The notes: generated from the letters alone by a model not told the origin. 64,000 nt of DNA from Deinococcus roseus (GCF_014646895.1 NZ_BMOD01000003.1:265867-329866), one strand, 5' to 3'. Numbered from the stretch's first letter, positions 16,162 through 25,501 are shown. Translations and numbers: made by a program.

Positions 16162-17796
16162 TCACCCTCCAGAAATGGTCTGGTTGCGCCCCCGGGCTTT
16201 GGCTTCCAGCAAATGCATGTCTGCGTTGATGATCCATTTGTTGAGGTCTCCGGCCAGCGAAACCACCCCACCTGCCATCCCCACCGAGAAACTGATGTTG
16301 AAGCCCAGGCGGTCCTGGCTGAACAGCTTGAGTTTTTGCCGGATGCGGTTGAGGGTTCCAGCGGCCTGCTCTGGGGTGCAGTTGTACAGGAAGATCATGA
16401 ATTCGTCTCCGCCCCAGCGGATCATTTCATCCTCGCCGCGCAGCTGTTTGCGCACCAGCGTGGCGGTGAGTTTCAGGGCTTTGTCTCCCACCTCATGGCC
16501 GTACTGGTCGTTGATTTTCTTGAAGTGGTCCAGGTCCAGCAAGCACAGGGTGACGGGTGCCCCCTGACGGCTGGACAGCCCTTCAAAGCGGTGGGTGATG
16601 CCCGTAATGGCCCGCTGGTTGCTGACCCCGGTGAGGGGATCCACAAAAAGCTGGGCCTGCATGGCGTGCTGTCTGGCAGCGTACTGGATCACGTATTTGG
16701 CTGCATTGACGGTGGCATTCAGGGCGTGCTGCTGGGGAGGCAAGACACTGAAGTAAAAGGTGATGCGGGTGCTGGGACGGCCTTCCATGTAGACTTTTTC
16801 TTCGCGGCTGAGCGGGCTGGTGTTGCCCATCAACACAGCATCCTGGCCATCGAGTTGCAGGCCGGTCAGCTCAGGCAGGATGTGCTGGATGTTCTGGAAG
16901 AGGCTGACCGCCAGATCTTCCATGCGCAGTTCCCGGTAAGGGGCTTCTCTGGTGTCCAGCATGGAAAGCAGGGCCGTGTTGAAGGTCTGGAATTGCTTCT
17001 GGGTGAGTTTCTGGTGGTTGCGCAGAGCCAGCAGCAGGGTGCCCACCCCCAGGAAGCCCAGGTAAAAAGACAGCAGGTTCATGTCCTGCTGCAAAGGCTG
17101 GCGTTGCAATTCCTGTTGCACCACCAGCAGCACAAAAGCCGATGCAGTGATGGGGGTGAGGCTGTCAGGATGCCGGGCTTCTTCCAGACGGATGCCGTAG
17201 GCAAAAGCAGCATAGAGCAGCGTAAAAGTCAGGAAGTGGTCTGGAACCACAGTGAAAATTTCGCTCAGGTCGGTGGCCAGCAGGGCAATCAGACCGCTCA
17301 GCCAGATGGAGCGTCCCAGAGAGGTGCGGCCTTCAATGAAAGCCTGAATGGCGGGCAGGGCCAGAACCAGCAGCAACAAATCCAGCAGCGGGTAAATGGC
17401 ACCGTAAAGCTGGGCTTCCCGCTGGGTGATGGTCAGCAGCACCCCTCCCAGCAGCGGCAGAAAGAAGGTGAGGGCCAGTCCGGTGCGGGTGCGCTCTTTG
17501 AGTTGCAGCAGGTTCCAGGCCCACATCAGGTATCCCAGGGTGATCAGGCCGTGTCCCAGCAACTCCACCTGCAATTGAAAGCACACCTTGCCCATGATCC
17601 ACAGCACCACCCCCACTTTGGCTCCGGCCCAGCTTGCAGTGGTGCGGGTCAGCAAGAAAGCCAGCAGTACGCCCATGAGGGGCAGCAGCCAGAGAGGATT
17701 CAGGTGGTTGGCAGGAAACAGCAAACCCAGCAGACCGATCAGGAACAGGCCGGACCATTTGAAATGCTGCAAGCGGTCTTGAGGGATTTTGAGCAC
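16162..17796 (-). CDS. Membrane-anchored diguanylate cyclase (GGDEF)
   Basis: A 544-residue protein. The N-terminal ~270 residues contain about eight membrane helices (FLIGLLGLLFPANHL ... LLSFYLGFLGVGTLLLAL). A linker region of about 100 residues is followed by a full GGDEF domain (about 385-540): DPLTGVSNQRA, LLDLDHFKKINDQYGHEVGD, and RWGGDEFMIF with an intact GGDEF signature. It should make c-di-GMP from two GTP under control of a signal sensed by the membrane part. GTG 17796 is chosen over the out-of-frame ATG 17798; GAGGTG lies upstream. Confidence 0.9.
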   Translation of the reverse strand: MLKIPQDRLQHFKWSGLFLIGLLGLLFPANHLNPLWLLPLMGVLLAFLLTRTTASWAGAKVGVVLWIMGKVCFQLQVELLGHGLITLGYLMWAWNLLQLKERTRTGLALTFFLPLLGGVLLTITQREAQLYGAIYPLLDLLLLVLALPAIQAFIEGRTSLGRSIWLSGLIALLATDLSEIFTVVPDHFLTFTLLYAAFAYGIRLEEARHPDSLTPITASAFVLLVVQQELQRQPLQQDMNLLSFYLGFLGVGTLLLALRNHQKLTQKQFQTFNTALLSMLDTREAPYRELRMEDLAVSLFQNIQHILPELTGLQLDGQDAVLMGNTSPLSREEKVYMEGRPSTRITFYFSVLPPQQHALNATVNAAKYVIQYAARQHAMQAQLFVDPLTGVSNQRAITGITHRFEGLSSRQGAPVTLCLLDLDHFKKINDQYGHEVGDKALKLTATLVRKQLRGEDEMIRWGGDEFMIFLYNCTPEQAAGTLNRIRQKLKLFSQDRLGFNISFSVGMAGGVVSLAGDLNKWIINADMHLLEAKARGRNQTISGG

Positions 17797-18179
17797 ATGA
17801 CACCTCGGGTGAAGCCTGAGTGGGAAAACGGGAGATGTGCGGGTGCAGCGGCCTTTCCGTTTGAGTCAGCATAGAGGCAGAGGTGTTACGGCTTTCTGAC
17901 AGCATCCTCATGCAGTGTTCAGAAAACGGGATTCAAAAAGGCCGGGTTCCCTTCCTGACAGGCCACAAACAGGCTCTTTTTTGGACCGGGTACTGAAAAG
18001 TTTTTCAAAAAAGAACTTCTTTGCGAAAAATTCTGTGTTGCTCGGAGGTTTGACAGACCAATTTTTTCAGAGCCCCACGTTGTTTTTTCCCTCTTGCATT
18101 TTTTTCAGAGGCCAAACATACTGAGGCAACACCCCTCAGCCAGTTGTTTTGCTTTCCTCGCCTCCAGAAAGGATTTTTC
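17797..18179. other. Divergent promoter region
   Basis: No gene is supported. The 383 bases separate the GGDEF gene (-) from the xylanase gene (+). CTGAGG (18121-18126) and CCTCAG (18134-18139) form an inverted repeat about 40 bp before the xylanase start, possibly an operator. Poly-T/A runs (18001-18045) suit promoter DNA. Confidence 0.4.
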
Positions 18180-19193
18180 ATGAAAAAACACCTCATGCTG
18201 CTGGCCCTGACCCTGGGTTCCTGTGCTTTCGCAGAAGGCCTCAAAGACCTGGCCCGCCCACACCAGTTGCACATCGGAGCCGCCATCGACCTGCGGTTCT
18301 TGCTGGACGACCCGGACTACACTGACATTCTGGAAAAGGATTTTGATGTGGTGGTGGCAGAGAACGCCATGAAGATGGACGCCACCGAACCCCAGCAGAA
18401 TGAATTCAGTTTTGGTCTGGGTGACCTGCTGGCCCAGTATGCCGAAAAACACAACATGCTGCTGCGCGGTCACACCCTGCTGTGGCATGAACAGGTTCCC
18501 AGATGGATCACCGCAGGCACCTGGACGGCAGAACAGCTGGAAGCCATCATGAAAAACCACATCCAGACGGTGGCAGACCATTTTAAGGGCAGGGTTTTTG
18601 CCTGGGATGTGGTCAATGAAGCCATCTCAGACGCTGGCGGGATGCGGGACACCCTGTGGCGCAAAACCCTGGGGGATGACTTCATTGCACGGGCCTTCCA
18701 GTATGCCCACCAGGCAGATCCTGCAGCGAAACTCTTTTACAACGACTATTCCAGCGAGGCCCTGACCCGCAAATCGGACGATGTGTATGCCCTGGTGAAA
18801 AGCCTGAAAGAAAAAAATGTTCCTCTGGATGGGGTGGGCATGCAAATGCACCTGAACCTCAACAACCCGCCCAGCATGGCAGACATTGCCCAGAACATGA
18901 AGCGCCTGGCAGACCTGAATCTGGAGGTGCACATCACCGAATTTGATGTGCGTTCCGCTGGATTTCCTGGAACCGCCAAAGAGCGCAACGAGGCCATGGC
19001 GAAGCTGTATTCGGATGTGGTGACGGTGTGCCTGCAGGCCAGAAACTGCACGGCCTTCCTGACCTGGGGGGTCGCCGACAACCACACCTGGCTTCCTGGA
19101 GATGCCCCACTGCTCTATGACGGATTCTACAATCCCAAGCCTGCGTATTTTGCTGTGCAGGAAGCACTGAAACAGCCTGTTGCGCAGAAATGA
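18180..19193 (+). CDS. GH10 endo-1,4-beta-xylanase, secreted
   Basis: A 337-residue exported enzyme with signal peptide MKKHLMLLALTLGSCAFA. The mature protein is a single GH10 TIM barrel: HIGAAIDLRFL, the conserved HTLLWHEQVPRW, the acid/base motif WDVVNEA with Glu147, the KLFYNDYSSE segment, the nucleophile motif EVHITEFDVR with Glu254, and LTWGVADNHTW near the end. It would cut xylan main chains outside the cell. Length equals the GH10 catalytic core, so no binding module is attached. AGAAAGGAT precedes ATG 18180. The Cys of GSCAFA is a possible but weak lipobox. Confidence 0.94.
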   Translation: MKKHLMLLALTLGSCAFAEGLKDLARPHQLHIGAAIDLRFLLDDPDYTDILEKDFDVVVAENAMKMDATEPQQNEFSFGLGDLLAQYAEKHNMLLRGHTLLWHEQVPRWITAGTWTAEQLEAIMKNHIQTVADHFKGRVFAWDVVNEAISDAGGMRDTLWRKTLGDDFIARAFQYAHQADPAAKLFYNDYSSEALTRKSDDVYALVKSLKEKNVPLDGVGMQMHLNLNNPPSMADIAQNMKRLADLNLEVHITEFDVRSAGFPGTAKERNEAMAKLYSDVVTVCLQARNCTAFLTWGVADNHTWLPGDAPLLYDGFYNPKPAYFAVQEALKQPVAQK

Positions 19194-19279
19194 AGGGCAA
19201 CGCAAGCATTTTGACCGAAACCAGAAATTTGTAAGCAATGGTTCATTTGGCCTGCAGCCGATCAGCGATAATGTAACCA

Positions 19280-19344
19280 CTTCCAAGTACGCAACAACGA
19301 AGGGCGCACAAGGTTTAAGATTGTGCGTCGCTTTTTCTTGGAAG
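19280..19344 (+). promoter_or_regulatory. Structured 5' leader of the cold-shock gene
   Basis: CTTCCAAG (19280-19287) can pair perfectly with CTTGGAAG (19337-19344), which ends 4 nt before the GAGGAG ribosome binding site. Inside it, GCGCACAA (19304-19311) pairs with TTGTGCGT (19321-19328), followed by CGCTTTTTC. The nested stems resemble a temperature-dependent leader as described for cspA mRNAs of other bacteria; the inner hairpin with its T run could also attenuate transcription. Confidence 0.5.
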
Positions 19345-19359
19345 GTAGAGGAGCAAAGT

Positions 19360-19620
19360 ATGCCAGTAGGTCGAGTCAAGTGGTTTAACGCAGAAAAAGG
19401 ATTTGGATTCATCGAGCACCCCGGTCACCCCGACGTGTTCGCCCATTACAGCGCCATTAAGAGCCAGGGCTTCCGCAAACTGAACGAAGGCGACGAAGTC
19501 GAATTCGAAGTTGAAGAAGGCCAGCGCGGCAAAGGCCCACAAGCCAAAAACATTGTGGTGACCAAAGCTGCCCCCGAAAGCGGCAACACCAGCCGTCCCC
19601 AGCGTCAAAGCCGCTGGTAA
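19360..19620 (+). CDS. Cold-shock-domain protein
   Basis: An 86-residue CspA-type protein beginning MPVGRVKWFNAEKGFGFIEH. RNP1 is KGFGFIEH and RNP2 is VFAHYSAI, the nucleic-acid binding motifs of the OB fold; the domain fills residues 1-70 and ends ...KNIVVTKA. A short basic tail (SRPQRQSRW) follows. It would bind single-stranded RNA as a chaperone. GTAGAGGAG precedes ATG 19360. It has its own long structured leader and terminator, so it is a single-gene unit. Confidence 0.95.
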   Translation: MPVGRVKWFNAEKGFGFIEHPGHPDVFAHYSAIKSQGFRKLNEGDEVEFEVEEGQRGKGPQAKNIVVTKAAPESGNTSRPQRQSRW

Positions 19621-19636
19621 GCGACTTTAAAGACAC

Positions 19637-19662
19637 ACCCGGGCATTTGCCCGGGTTTTTGT
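19637..19662 (+). terminator. Rho-independent terminator after the cold-shock gene
   Basis: ACCCGGGC and GCCCGGGT enclose ATTT and are followed by TTTTTG. Confidence 0.92.
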
Positions 19663-19698
19663 TTTTTGCCTGCTTCTGTTTTTTGCCTGCCTCTGGGC

Positions 19699-21045
19699 TC
19701 ATTTGCAGCTTTGCAGGTTCAGCAGGCGGCACACCGTGGCACACTGGCGCACAATTTCCAGCGCTGCCAGTCGGCTTTCTTCATTGAAGGCTCTGGGGCC
19801 TGCAAAATTGTCCAGGCTGAGGTGCCCATACACCTGTCCATCGTGGCAGATGGGTGCTGTGATGTTGCAGACGATCTCCCGAATGCGTCCTGCCGACGCG
19901 TAGCGGTCCACAGGGTGGCCCACCAGATCTGCGGCTTCTCTGGACTTCTGGGAAATCAGTTCTGCACCTCGAAAAATGCGTGGTGAACCCTTGCGCCAGT
20001 CTTCGGCGCTTTCCCCGTACCACACCTGCTGGGCTTGCTGTGTGAAGCTGAGGCCCAGAATCTGATCATCGAAGCCCAACTGGGCCACCCGCACAAAACC
20101 GGATTCTTCCCACAAATTCAGGCTGCCTGCCTGGGCACTGGGCACCATCTGGATGGCATATTCCAGCATTGATTGCCAGTAATGGACATCTGGAAGCTGC
20201 CCTGAACCCAGCAAATCCAGGGTGGCCTGCTGGCTTTGAAAAACCGCCCGACGGTTGACGGCATTGACCAGACGGGCATGGGGAACCGTCGGGTGTTTCT
20301 TGGCGTTCTTGTTCTCGTACATGCGTTCATCTGCCAGGTGCAGCAGCAGCTTGGGATCATGGGGGGATTCCTGGGGAAAGAAGGCCACCCCGGCGCTGAA
20401 ATCGCACTCCGGGTACATGCGTTCACGCACCACGGCCCGCACCCCTTCCAGGCGTTTTTCCACAATGTGAATCTGGGAGGCCTCCAGGTCCTGCATGATC
20501 ACCGCAAACTCATCCCCTCCGATGCGGAAGGGGGTGTCGCTGGTGCGCAGCTGTTCCTGCAGCACACTGGCAAAAGTCTGCAAAAAAGCGTCTCCCGCTT
20601 CATGACCATGGGTGTCGTTCATGTGTTTGAGGCCGTCCAGGTCCACCATGATCAGGGAAAACTGCCCCGGGCTCTGCACATGATGTTCCAGATGCTCTTC
20701 AAAAGCCCGACGGTTGAGCAGCCCTGTCAGGGGATCCCGGTAAGCGGCTTCCTGCAAAGCCAGCATGCGCTGGTGCTGCTCCCAGGGCAGACGGTTGCTG
20801 CGGGGAGGAAGCTGGGTGATGGCGCATCCCAGCAATCCTCCTGGAATGTGAACGAGGGTGAGCATCAATTCACGGTGCTGCTCTGCAGCATGAAAAGCCA
20901 GCATCACCGGTTCTCCTGGCTGGAAGGCTTCTGGCACCTGTACCCGTGTGCCCTGAAGGTCCTGGTGCGGCAGGTGTTTTTTCAGCAGGGCGCTGGCCCA
21001 GATCAGTTTTGCATTGTGGTCAATCAATCCATCCAGTGAAGCCAT
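19699..21045 (-). CDS. GGDEF-GAF protein (diguanylate cyclase)
   Basis: A 448-residue soluble protein. Residues ~1-85 look like a small PAS-like sensor (MASLDGLIDHNAKLIWAS). The GGDEF domain follows (about 98-260): DPLTGLLNRRAFEEHL, MVDLDGLKHMNDTHGHEAGD, and the intact active-site FRIGGDEFAVIM. The C-terminal ~180 residues look like a GAF domain (NLWEESGFVRVAQLGFDDQI ... CHDGQVYGHLSLDNFAGPRA). The GAF domain placed behind GGDEF is the less common order. GGAGAAACA precedes ATG 21045. It should synthesise c-di-GMP in response to a small ligand. Confidence 0.88.
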   Translation of the reverse strand: MASLDGLIDHNAKLIWASALLKKHLPHQDLQGTRVQVPEAFQPGEPVMLAFHAAEQHRELMLTLVHIPGGLLGCAITQLPPRSNRLPWEQHQRMLALQEAAYRDPLTGLLNRRAFEEHLEHHVQSPGQFSLIMVDLDGLKHMNDTHGHEAGDAFLQTFASVLQEQLRTSDTPFRIGGDEFAVIMQDLEASQIHIVEKRLEGVRAVVRERMYPECDFSAGVAFFPQESPHDPKLLLHLADERMYENKNAKKHPTVPHARLVNAVNRRAVFQSQQATLDLLGSGQLPDVHYWQSMLEYAIQMVPSAQAGSLNLWEESGFVRVAQLGFDDQILGLSFTQQAQQVWYGESAEDWRKGSPRIFRGAELISQKSREAADLVGHPVDRYASAGRIREIVCNITAPICHDGQVYGHLSLDNFAGPRAFNEESRLAALEIVRQCATVCRLLNLQSCK

Positions 21046-21206
21046 TGTTTCTCCAGTGTTCTTCAGTTGATCCCAGTTGAGCTCCGGTTTTTCACATTAA
21101 TTATAAGCACATTGCCTGCATGCCCCGTGTGATGTGCAAGCTTGATGTGCAATGAAAAGCCCACCCGAAAAATCATGCACAATCTATACATGACTGCATT
21201 TTTCAG

Positions 21207-21242
21207 TGGAAGGGGAGGTTTCAGCTGAAACCTCCCCTTCCA
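21207..21242. repeat. Perfect 36-bp palindrome
   Basis: TGGAAGGGGAGGTTTCAG is followed immediately by its exact reverse complement (18 + 18 bp, no loop). TTTTT lies 3 bp to the left and AAAAA directly to the right, so no T tract follows it on either strand as needed for a usual terminator. It lies between cydC and the GGDEF-GAF gene, both on the minus strand. Confidence 0.7.
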
Positions 21243-21339
21243 AAAACACCAACCCCACATGAAAGCTTCTTGTTTTTCTGACAAATGCTTTAAATTCTGC
21301 GGTCATTTGCAGATCTGTGCTGCAAATGGGTTTGTGGGT

Positions 21340-22866
21340 TCATTTGAGGCTCTGTCTGGGAATCCAGTCCACCTTTTGCCAGTGGGATCCAAAAAGCTCA
21401 GGGTCATGGCTGATCACCAGCATGGCCCGGTTCCCTGCCGCCTGTTCGATGGTCTGAATGGTTTGCAGGGCAGAGCCAGGGTCCAGATGGGCAGTGGGTT
21501 CATCCAGCAGCAGAAAAGGAGCCTCACGCAGCAATGCCCTCAGCACCTGCAGCCTTGCCATTTCTCCTCCTGAGAGGTGCCGCCCAGTTTCGCCCAGCAG
21601 GGTGTCTGGCCTGAGGTCTGCAGGGAGATGCAGGGACTCAAGCAAAGCAGCATTCCAGCTTCCCAGGTTTTCTTGAACGGTGGCATCTTGCAGCTGGGGT
21701 TCCTGGGGAGACCAGCTGAACAGTTTTTCCCTGCCAGCAAGACCAGACAGGTCCTGATGGTCCAGCACAGCTTCGCCGGATGTCAGTTCACGGAAACCCA
21801 GCAGTTTTTCCAGCAGGGTGCTTTTGCCACACCCACTTGGCCCTGTCAGCATGATGCGACCTCCAGGTTGCAGGGTGAAGGTCTGGCCTTCTGACAATTT
21901 GACCTTCAGCACAGCCCCTGTGTGGTTCAGACCCGTGTTGTTCATAGAGGGTTGATCTGATGCACTGTGCTGTGGCCACTGGATCAGGGAAACCCTGACC
22001 TGCTCGGTGAGGCTGTTCAGGAAAGCCACCTGCAAATCGCTGGCAGCAACCACCCCCAGCCAGATCCCTGAGAGCCAGACCACAGGCAGATCTGAATGCA
22101 GCAATTGCAGCAACAGCAAACCCAGGGCTGTGCCCTGCATCACTTCCCGCACCAGCAGAGCAGAGGTTTGCAGCCCTCTGAGTTGACTTTCCAGTTTCTG
22201 GATGTTGTCTTCCAGAACACTGGTTTTCTGTGAGATGGGCAAATCCAGAAAACGCAATTCTGTGGCATGTTGCAACTGGGTGCGCAATTGCAGGCTGCGG
22301 GCATGTCTGGCCTCCTGCACTTGCTGCAAAAGGCGCTGCAGGAGAGGGCGAATCACCAGAGGCATCACCAGCAGCACGGCACCCGAAACCGCAAACCACA
22401 CCAGGGCTGCTCCAGGCACCAGGCTCAGCAGCAGCAGACCCACCAGCAAGGTCACGGTCCAGGTGGTGAACTGGGGCACAGAAACCGTCAAAAACCGGTT
22501 CTGCAGGCTTTCGGTGTCCCGCTGAACGGTTTGCACGGCATCCAGACGGTCTGGACCCAGCAGGCGGTACGTGAAGTGCACAAGGTGCTGCTGCATGGCC
22601 TTTCTGCGGGTGCTTTCAATGCGCCCAAGGGTCACCTGATGGGAGAACAGCCGTTCCAGATAACGCAGCACAGCCCGTCCCAGACCAAAGAACCGCACGG
22701 TGGTGATGATGGGCATCAGGAGCAGCAAACTTTCAGGATGAAGGGCGGAACGGGACAACAGGTGCCCACTGCTGACCATCAATCCCACCCCGAAAAGGGC
22801 CATCAGGACATTGCACAGCACTGCAACCAGAGGCAACCAGGCTGGATAGGGCTTCGGGTCAGGCAT
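21340..22866 (-). CDS. cydC: Thiol reductant ABC exporter, CydC subunit
   Basis: A 508-residue ABC half-transporter with an N-terminal membrane domain of six helices (WLPLVAVLCNVLMALFGVGL) and a C-terminal ATPase: Walker A LTGPSGCGKSTLL, signature LSGGEMARLQVLRAL, Walker B FLLLDEPTAHLDP, H-loop ISHDPE. FFGLGRAVLRYLERLFSHQV is characteristic of CydC. With CydD it exports cysteine/glutathione (and may bind haem) and is needed for cytochrome bd assembly. ATG 22866 overlaps the end of cydD by 8 nt, so the two are coupled. Confidence 0.9.
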   Translation of the reverse strand: MPDPKPYPAWLPLVAVLCNVLMALFGVGLMVSSGHLLSRSALHPESLLLLMPIITTVRFFGLGRAVLRYLERLFSHQVTLGRIESTRRKAMQQHLVHFTYRLLGPDRLDAVQTVQRDTESLQNRFLTVSVPQFTTWTVTLLVGLLLLSLVPGAALVWFAVSGAVLLVMPLVIRPLLQRLLQQVQEARHARSLQLRTQLQHATELRFLDLPISQKTSVLEDNIQKLESQLRGLQTSALLVREVMQGTALGLLLLQLLHSDLPVVWLSGIWLGVVAASDLQVAFLNSLTEQVRVSLIQWPQHSASDQPSMNNTGLNHTGAVLKVKLSEGQTFTLQPGGRIMLTGPSGCGKSTLLEKLLGFRELTSGEAVLDHQDLSGLAGREKLFSWSPQEPQLQDATVQENLGSWNAALLESLHLPADLRPDTLLGETGRHLSGGEMARLQVLRALLREAPFLLLDEPTAHLDPGSALQTIQTIEQAAGNRAMLVISHDPELFGSHWQKVDWIPRQSLK

Positions 22867-24478
22867 GCTCTGCCTCTTTTGTGCCCAGAGACAGCACCTG
22901 TGCACCAGGAAAGTGCAGGGTCCTGCGGTGGGTGACCAGCACGGTGGTTTTGCCTGCCCTCAGGTGGTGCAGCACCGGGAGCAGGGCCTGTTCGGTGGCG
23001 TGGTCCAGGTGGGCGGTGGGTTCATCCAGCACCAGCAGGGTGGCCTCTTTTAAAAAAGCCCGTGAAAGGGCAAATCTGGCGCGTTCTCCAGCAGAGAGGT
23101 TCAGTGCTCCCTCGGAGAGCTGCAGGTCCAGACCCCCTCGGGTTTGCAGGGCTTCCCAAAGCAGGGTTTTTTGCAGGCTTTGCCTGAGTTGTGTCTCGCT
23201 GGCCTGCGGGTTTGCCGCCAGCAGGTTGTCCCTGACTGTGGCTGCCAGAAACACCGGATGCTGGGACACGTAAGCCACTTTTGTTTTCATCTCTGCTTCT
23301 GAGATGTGCTGAGCAGCATGCCCGGACAGTAAAACTTGCCCATCCTGCACTTCCCGCAAGCCCAGCAAGGCGGACAGCACCGTGCTCTTGCCAGAACCAC
23401 TGGGACCGCAGATGTTGAGGAGGCCTCCTGCAGGCACCACGAGGGTCAGTCCCTTCAGGATCTGCTGGTTTCCCCTCTGCAAGCTCACTCCTTCCAGACG
23501 GATTTCTGGAGGGGTGTGCAGTGTGGCTGTGTGGGTCGGCTTTTTGGTGGGTTCTGGAGTGAGGGCGAGCACTTCTGGCAGCACTGCTTTTGCCTCCATG
23601 AAAGCGTGATGCTCGGTGCCCAGCTGGCGCAGACCCAGAAAATACTCAGGGGTCAGCAAAAGCACAAAAAGAGCCGTGAAGTAATCCATGCTGTTTTCTG
23701 AAAGCCGGATGCCCACCGCCACCGCCACCATTGCTGTGCCCAGCGTGGCCCCGAGTTCCAGCACAAAACCGGACAGAAAAGCCACCTTCAAGACCTGCAA
23801 GGTGCGAACACTGAGGATGCGGTTGGTTTCCTGCAAGGCGGTCAGGGTCTTTTGTTGCCGCTCAAAAGCCCTCAGGATCGGCGCAGTGCGCAGGGTGCGC
23901 ACAAAAGCACTGCTGAGCAGGGTCAGGCTCTGGAATTGCTTTTCCTGCACCACCTGGGTGGCATACCCGATCAACACCATGAACACGATCAGCACAGGAC
24001 CTGTCACCATCAGCAGCAGACCCGAAACCCAGTCCTGCGTGAACAGCACCATCAGCACCAGCCCGGACATCACAGGACTGCTGGCAACCACAGGCAAAAA
24101 GCGCCCATGGAATTTGCTCACCTGTTCCAGCCCATCATCCAGCACGCTGAGGGTTTTGCCCAGCACCTGCTGCTCCTGCAGATTGGCGTTCTGGTTCAGC
24201 TGGTTCTGGAGCAGTTCCTGCCTCCAGGTGGTTTTGATGTGCTGGGCCTGCACGAAAACCAGATGGTCCCTCAGGGCCTGCAGCGTTCCCCGCCCAATCC
24301 AGCTCAGGGACAGTCCCAGCAGCAAAGAACCCTGCACAGGAAGTTGTGTTAATGCCCTGCTGAGCACGGTTGCAGCCAGAAACCACAACCCCACCGTGAG
24401 CCCTCCCATCAGCACTGCAAAAAGTGCAGAGGTGAAGGCAATCTGTCGGGTTCCAGGCCGGGCCAGCAGGGGTTGCAT
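22859..24478 (-). CDS. cydD: Thiol reductant ABC exporter, CydD subunit
   Basis: A 539-residue ABC half-transporter, partner of CydC. The membrane domain contains ALTQLPVQGSLLLGLSLSWI and AFSRAF-type features; the ATPase has Walker A ICGPSGSGKSTVL, Q-loop AYVSQHPVFLAATVRDNLLA, signature LSAGERARFALSRAF (second Gly replaced by Ala, a common CydD variation) and Walker B LLVLDEPTAHLD. It starts 3 nt after the cydB stop in the same operon. The heterodimer exports reductant needed for haem insertion into cytochrome bd. Confidence 0.9.
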   Translation of the reverse strand: MQPLLARPGTRQIAFTSALFAVLMGGLTVGLWFLAATVLSRALTQLPVQGSLLLGLSLSWIGRGTLQALRDHLVFVQAQHIKTTWRQELLQNQLNQNANLQEQQVLGKTLSVLDDGLEQVSKFHGRFLPVVASSPVMSGLVLMVLFTQDWVSGLLLMVTGPVLIVFMVLIGYATQVVQEKQFQSLTLLSSAFVRTLRTAPILRAFERQQKTLTALQETNRILSVRTLQVLKVAFLSGFVLELGATLGTAMVAVAVGIRLSENSMDYFTALFVLLLTPEYFLGLRQLGTEHHAFMEAKAVLPEVLALTPEPTKKPTHTATLHTPPEIRLEGVSLQRGNQQILKGLTLVVPAGGLLNICGPSGSGKSTVLSALLGLREVQDGQVLLSGHAAQHISEAEMKTKVAYVSQHPVFLAATVRDNLLAANPQASETQLRQSLQKTLLWEALQTRGGLDLQLSEGALNLSAGERARFALSRAFLKEATLLVLDEPTAHLDHATEQALLPVLHHLRAGKTTVLVTHRRTLHFPGAQVLSLGTKEAEHA

Positions 24479-24481
24479 GGC

Positions 24482-25501
24482 TCAGTACCCTCCGTCCAGG
24501 GCGTCTGCGGTGACCCGTTTGCGGAACACCCAGTAGGTGTAAATCTGGTATCCCAGCACCAGAGGCAGCAAGGTCAGGGCCACCACGCTCATCACTTTCA
24601 GGGTGTATGGGCTGCTGGAGGCGTTGTAAATGGTCAGGCTCAGGTCTTTTCCCAGCGTGCTGGGCATGATTTCGGGAAAGAGGCCTTCAAAGGCCACCAC
24701 GGTGGCAAAAAGGATGGTGGCGCTCCCGGAGATGAAAGCCAGCTGGTCGTTCTTGATGCGCAGGGCAATGGGAATAAACAGGAAACTCAGCATGGCCAGC
24801 AAAGGCAGGGTGCCCGGAACCAGGCCCATCCCTTCAAACAGGTGGGTCTGGCTGCGGCCCAGCCAGGAGAAAATCAGGAGCAACATCCCAGCGGGGAACC
24901 AGAAACGCTCGGCGGTCCTGTGTGCCCGCAGGCGCAGAGGGTCGGTGGTTCTTAAGGACAGAAAGAGCGCACCGTGCAGAATGAACACCACCACCGCCAC
25001 CAGCCCTCCCAGCAAAGCGTAAGGGTGAAAAATCACGTCCAGACCGCCCACCATGGTCTTGCTGGCATCAATGGGCAGGCCGCGCACGATGTTGGTGATG
25101 ATCAGGCCCCACATGAAAGCAGGCAGGAAAGACCCTGCAAAAATCAGACCGTCACAGAGGTTTCTTTTAGCAGCACTGTGAACTTTGCCCCGGAATTCAA
25201 TGCCAGCAATGCGGGCAATCAGACCCACCAGAATCAGGAACATCGGCAGGTAAAACCCGCTGAACAGGGTGGCGTACCAGTCGGGAAAGGCTGCAAACAT
25301 GGCTCCCGCTGCTGTGATGATCCACACTTCGTTGGCATCCCAGAACGGCCCGATGGTGTTCAGGATCACCCGCTTTTCGGTGTCGTTTTTGCCCAGTATG
25401 GGCAGCAGCATCCCCACCCCGAAATCGAAGCCCTCCAGCAAGAAATACCCAGTGAACAGCACTGCAATCAGAACAAACCACAGGGTTTGCAGGTCCATCA
25501 T
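24482..25501 (-). CDS. cydB: Cytochrome bd ubiquinol/menaquinol oxidase subunit II
   Basis: A 339-residue membrane protein with about eight helices, starting MMDLQTLWFVLIAVLFTGYF. The conserved CydB N-terminal signature LLEGFDFGVGMLLP is intact, as is NTIGPFWDANEVWIITAAGA, which holds residues near the haem d site. ATG 25501 overlaps the cydA stop (ATGATGA arrangement) with GGAGGTGAA just upstream, so translation is coupled. It forms the oxidase with CydA. Confidence 0.95.
   Translation of the reverse strand: MMDLQTLWFVLIAVLFTGYFLLEGFDFGVGMLLPILGKNDTEKRVILNTIGPFWDANEVWIITAAGAMFAAFPDWYATLFSGFYLPMFLILVGLIARIAGIEFRGKVHSAAKRNLCDGLIFAGSFLPAFMWGLIITNIVRGLPIDASKTMVGGLDVIFHPYALLGGLVAVVVFILHGALFLSLRTTDPLRLRAHRTAERFWFPAGMLLLIFSWLGRSQTHLFEGMGLVPGTLPLLAMLSFLFIPIALRIKNDQLAFISGSATILFATVVAFEGLFPEIMPSTLGKDLSLTIYNASSSPYTLKVMSVVALTLLPLVLGYQIYTYWVFRKRVTADALDGGY

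Noticed and set aside
16105..17874. Long plus-strand open frame opposite the GGDEF gene
   Set aside because: It is Gln/His/Gly-rich antisense sequence of a well supported gene and has no domain; the same applies to other long antisense frames such as 8175-10280 and 52696-54285.
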